From: Thermaerobacter marianensis
Lineage (GTDB): Bacteria > Bacillota > Sulfobacillia > DYIH01
Assembly (NCBI GenBank): GCA_020723785.1
Contig: DYIH01000073.1
Location: 1 to 7,995 of the forward strand
Length of the DNA stretch: 7,995 nt
Reading direction: 5' to 3'
The position numbers were made by a program, and so were the translations under genes. Numbering within the stretch: the stretch's first letter is position 1; each line of letters begins with the position of its first letter. Shown here in pieces: positions 5,624 to 7,995 of this stretch. The notes under the pieces are model-generated. The model worked only from the letters and a program-made list of their open reading frames with translations, made no database searches and was not told where the DNA came from.

Positions 5624-6484
5624 GTGTCTCGGATGATCTTATTGGCGTCAGCGCTTGGAATTGCCATCGCGGCCCTGATGGCATGGGGGCGCGGTGGCAA
5701 TGAGCCCGCAGGCCGCCCTGTCGCGTCGGGGGGGGTGGCCCGTTTGGCGTTGCCGCCCCGGGCCGACGGCGCGCCGCTGCGTGTGTTGACCTACAATATA
5801 CGCCACGGCGCTCGTGACGACGGGCGGGTGGATCTGGCGGGCCTGGCCGGGATCATCCGAGAAAGCGGCGCCGACCTGGTGGCCCTCCAGGAGGTAGACC
5901 GGTATCAGGTGCGCAGCGGCTTGGTGGATCAGGCACAGTGGCTGGCCGAGCGGCTGGGGATGGAGGCGGCCTTCGGGGCAAACCTGCGGCGCGGCCTGGG
6001 CCAGTATGGCAATGCCCTCCTCAGCCGCTACCCGATCCTGTCCTTTCGCAACGTCCTCCTGCCGGGCCGGCTGGAACGGCGCGGTGTGCTGGTGGCCCGC
6101 GTGCTCACGCCGCAGGGCCCGGTGACGGTGCTGGCAACCCACTTGGGGCTCTCCCGCGGCGACCGGGATGCCCAGGCGCGGGCGATCCTGGCCGAGGCGG
6201 AACGGGAACCGGGGCCCACCCTTCTGCTCGGGGACTGGAACACGACCACGGCCGCGCCGGAGCTGGCTTCCTTGGCGGCCCGCTTCCGACCGGCCCTCCG
6301 GCAGGACGGGGTGGAGCCGGCGAACACCTTCCGCGCCGGCCGGCGGGAGCCTTACGCGGCCATCGACCACGTTTTCGTTTCAGAGGAATGGATGGTGGCC
6401 GGGGCAGCGGTCCTGTCCGGCCGACTCTCCGACCATCAGCCGGTCCGCGTGGACCTGCGTCACCTCACGTTGGGCCATTCGTGA
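5624..6484 (+). CDS. Endonuclease/exonuclease/phosphatase (EEP) family hydrolase, exported or membrane-anchored
   Basis: This protein of about 286 residues belongs to the metal-dependent DNase I-like superfamily, whose members cut phosphodiester or phosphate-ester bonds in nucleic acids, phospholipids or inositol phosphates. Every hallmark motif is present: LRVLTYNIRHG (N58), LVALQEVD (E90), YGNALLSRYPI (128-138), ATHLGLSRGD (H173), LLLGDWNT (D204, N206), AIDHVFVS (D248) and LSDHQPVRVD (D270, H271). It should be catalytically competent. Residues 4-22 are a hydrophobic segment after R3, consistent with an uncleaved anchor or signal peptide, so the enzyme probably works outside the membrane. 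The start is uncertain. I prefer GTG at 5624, which keeps R3 ahead of the hydrophobic stretch and has a weak GAAG 8 nt upstream. ATG at 5633 and ATG at 5582 are alternatives. The frame is open further upstream to 5417, but that part overlaps the divergent glycosyltransferase gene. The substrate is not predictable. Confidence 0.87.
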   Translation: MSRMILLASALGIAIAALMAWGRGGNEPAGRPVASGGVARLALPPRADGAPLRVLTYNIRHGARDDGRVDLAGLAGIIRESGADLVALQEVDRYQVRSGLVDQAQWLAERLGMEAAFGANLRRGLGQYGNALLSRYPILSFRNVLLPGRLERRGVLVARVLTPQGPVTVLATHLGLSRGDRDAQARAILAEAEREPGPTLLLGDWNTTTAAPELASLAARFRPALRQDGVEPANTFRAGRREPYAAIDHVFVSEEWMVAGAAVLSGRLSDHQPVRVDLRHLTLGHS

Positions 6485-6534
6485 CCGAGTAGAGGCCGCC
6501 GCAAGCCCTGGCTTCAGCCGTGGGGAGGTTCGGA

Positions 6535-7497
6535 TCAATAAATAAAATGGTCCGAATCGGGTGCGACGGCGCCGCCTTGGCGCGCGCCTGAGCGGCTGCG
6601 GCGCCGGATCTTCCGCCGGTACATGGCCTTGTCGGCCCGCACCAAGGCTTCCTCCAGGGCCTCGCCCGGCTCCACCTCGGCCAGTCCGTAGCTGACGGAG
6701 ACGGGGAGGGGGATGTCGAGGAAACGGCTCAGGCCGTTCATCAGCTTCTCCAGGCGGCGCATCATCCGCTGGGCCTGGGTCAGGCTGGTCCGGGGCAGGA
6801 CGAGGACGAATTCGTCGCCGCCGTAACGAACGGCGACATCGCTCTGGCGGGTATGGCGCTGCAGGAGCCCGCCGATCTCCTGCAGGACCTTGTCGCCGAT
6901 GTGGTGGCCCAGCCCGTCGTTGATCTGCTTCATGTTGTCGACGTCAAGCATGGCGACGGTGGCGGCGACATGACCGCCGCCCGCCCGGCCTCCCCCGGAG
7001 GCGGCGATCAAGCGGTGGCGCGCCTCCTGCAGGCGGTAGCGGTTGCCGAGCCCGGTCAGGGCGTCGGTGTGGGCCAGTTCTTCCAGTTGGCGGCGTTGTT
7101 TCAGGTGCCGGGTGGCGTCGCGCATGACGACCAGGGCGGCCCCCGGCAGGAATTCGTCCGGAAGCGCGGAGGCGGTCAGCTCTGCGTATCTGACCCGGCC
7201 GTCACGGCCCTCCCACAGCGTTTCCACGGCCGTTCCGGGCGATGCGCGGAGGGCCGCCGCCAGCTTGCAGAAGGTTTCCGGCCCTCCCTCCTGGGGGCAG
7301 CGGAAGACGCAACGGCACGCGGGGCGCCCCAGCACCTCCCGCCCCGACCGGCCGGTGAGTTTTTCGGCGGCGGGGTTGAAGGCCGCGATCCGGTTCGACC
7401 CGTCGAGCACGATGAGGGCCTCCGGGCCGTAACGGAAGGCCAAGCCGAGGGCGTCTTCGAGGTCGGGATCAGGCGGTATCCGCGGCACCTTTTCCAT
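6535..7497 (-). CDS. PAS-GGDEF diguanylate cyclase
   Basis: This 320-residue protein makes c-di-GMP from two GTP. Residues about 14-130 form a PAS sensor domain: ALIVLDGSNRIAAFNPAAEKLTG (27-49), EVLGRP, and a closing strand near 118-128. It contains four cysteines spaced C61-x-C63-x3-C67-x9-C77. A short linker helix (131-143) leads to the GGDEF domain (144-300), with DALTGLGNR (145-153), MLDVDNMKQIND (183-194) and an intact GGDEF signature at 226-230. The inhibitory I-site RxxD is present as RQSD (217-220), exactly five residues before GGDEF, so product inhibition is expected. There are no membrane segments, hence a cytoplasmic protein. A basic, Arg-rich tail follows 294. ATG at 7495-7497 was chosen because AGAGGG (7506-7511) is 8 nt upstream and the frame further up overlaps the HD-GYP gene. 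That gene's TGA (7499-7501) ends 1 nt before this ATG, so translational coupling is likely. Confidence 0.93.
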   Translation of the reverse strand: MEKVPRIPPDPDLEDALGLAFRYGPEALIVLDGSNRIAAFNPAAEKLTGRSGREVLGRPACRCVFRCPQEGGPETFCKLAAALRASPGTAVETLWEGRDGRVRYAELTASALPDEFLPGAALVVMRDATRHLKQRRQLEELAHTDALTGLGNRYRLQEARHRLIAASGGGRAGGGHVAATVAMLDVDNMKQINDGLGHHIGDKVLQEIGGLLQRHTRQSDVAVRYGGDEFVLVLPRTSLTQAQRMMRRLEKLMNGLSRFLDIPLPVSVSYGLAEVEPGEALEEALVRADKAMYRRKIRRRSRSGARQGGAVAPDSDHFIY

Positions 7498-7498
7498 A

Positions 7499-7995
7499 TC
7501 AAAATCCCTCTTGACCGCCGGCGCGGCTCCGTATTTGATCGAACGCTTCCTCCTGACGGAGGAAGGCGTTGACAACAGCCGGGTCGAACTGACGCCCGGA
7601 GGCGGCCACAATGGTCTCCCGAGCCTGGGCGTGCGTCCAGGCGGGCTTGTAGACGCGCCGCGAGGTCAGGGCGTCGTAGACGTCCGCCACGGCCACGATG
7701 CGGGCGGCCAGGGGGATCTCCTCTTCCCGCAACTTATCCGGGTAGCCCTGGCCATCCCACCGCTCATGATGGTGGAGGGCGATCTCCTTGGCCATGGTCA
7801 GAAAGGTCTCGGACAGGGCCAGGCTGCTGCGCAACTGCTCGTCGGCGCCGCCCAGGATCTGGCCGCCGATCCTGGTGTGCAGCTGTATCACCTGGAACTC
7901 TTCCATATTGAGCTTCGCCGGCTTGAAGAGAATTCCTTCGGGGATGGCCACCTTGCCCACGTCGTGGAGCACGCTGGTCTGTGCCACCCGCTCGA
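7499..7995 (-). CDS. HD-GYP domain c-di-GMP phosphodiesterase (partial, 5' end outside the window)
   Basis: Only the C-terminal ~165 residues are present; the frame stays open to the right edge, so the GTG at 7987 is not taken as the start. The HD-GYP hallmarks are all visible: the HD pair in VLHDVGKVAIP, H in QLHTRIGGQIL, the HHERWDGQGYP signature containing GYP, and ADVYDALTSRRVYKPAW, a typical late segment of this family. HD-GYP enzymes open c-di-GMP to pGpG or GMP using a di- or tri-iron/metal centre, and the metal ligands seen here are kept, so activity is likely. The missing N-terminus could be a receiver, GAF or other sensor domain. The gene is immediately upstream of the diguanylate cyclase, with stop and start 1 nt apart (TGATATG), so one transcript encodes both synthesis and breakdown of the messenger. 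Confidence 0.93.
   Translation of the reverse strand, partial: ERVAQTSVLHDVGKVAIPEGILFKPAKLNMEEFQVIQLHTRIGGQILGGADEQLRSSLALSETFLTMAKEIALHHHERWDGQGYPDKLREEEIPLAARIVAVADVYDALTSRRVYKPAWTHAQARETIVAASGRQFDPAVVNAFLRQEEAFDQIRSRAGGQEGF

Noticed and set aside
6485..6534. Bidirectional terminator between the convergent EEP and cyclase genes
   Set aside because: Only weak 4-5 bp complementarities (AAGCC/GGCTT with a 2-nt gap) were found, without a suitable T-tract.

Overview
The window looks like chromosomal DNA from a GC-rich member of the Bacillota (Firmicutes), perhaps of the Moorella/Desulfotomaculum type. The evidence is a secreted protein ending in a copper-amine-oxidase N-terminal-like (stalk) domain, strong purine-rich Shine-Dalgarno sites, frequent TTG start codons, and an XRE regulator with a LexA/CI-type C-terminal region. 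The lineage is an inference from gene content; there is no rRNA or other marker gene. No phage, IS transposase, CRISPR array or tRNA was seen.

Layout from left to right. (1) 124-1773, minus: secreted CAP-domain protein with a C-terminal stalk domain, preceded by a good sigma-A-type promoter and a 20-nt perfect GC-rich palindrome. (2) 1774-2058: divergent intergenic region, part of it markedly AT-rich. (3) 2059-2778, plus: XRE helix-turn-helix regulator with an S24/LexA-like C-terminal domain whose serine nucleophile appears replaced by arginine. (4) 2850-4058, minus: Gfo/Idh/MocA-family NAD(P)-dependent oxidoreductase. (5) 4059-4257: intergenic region with two exact 36-nt direct repeats flanking a hairpin. 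(6) 4258-5469, minus: GT4-type glycosyltransferase. (7) 5470-5623: divergent intergenic region with an 8+8 inverted repeat. (8) 5624-6484, plus: exported or membrane-anchored endonuclease/exonuclease/phosphatase-fold hydrolase. (9) 6535-7497, minus: PAS-GGDEF diguanylate cyclase, downstream of and probably translationally coupled to (10) an HD-GYP phosphodiesterase that runs off the right edge.

How the genes may work together. The HD-GYP and GGDEF genes form an opposed c-di-GMP turnover pair read as one transcript. The glycosyltransferase and the Gfo/Idh/MocA oxidoreductase lie in the same orientation and could both act on sugars or cell-surface glycans, but the 199-nt repeat-bearing gap makes a shared transcript uncertain. 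The XRE regulator is divergent from the CAP gene and is the natural candidate to control it. Nothing in the window amounts to a clearly new multi-gene system. The most unusual points are the degenerate, cysteine-rich S24 regulator, the palindrome abutting the CAP promoter, the four-cysteine cluster in the PAS domain, and the 36-nt repeat pair.
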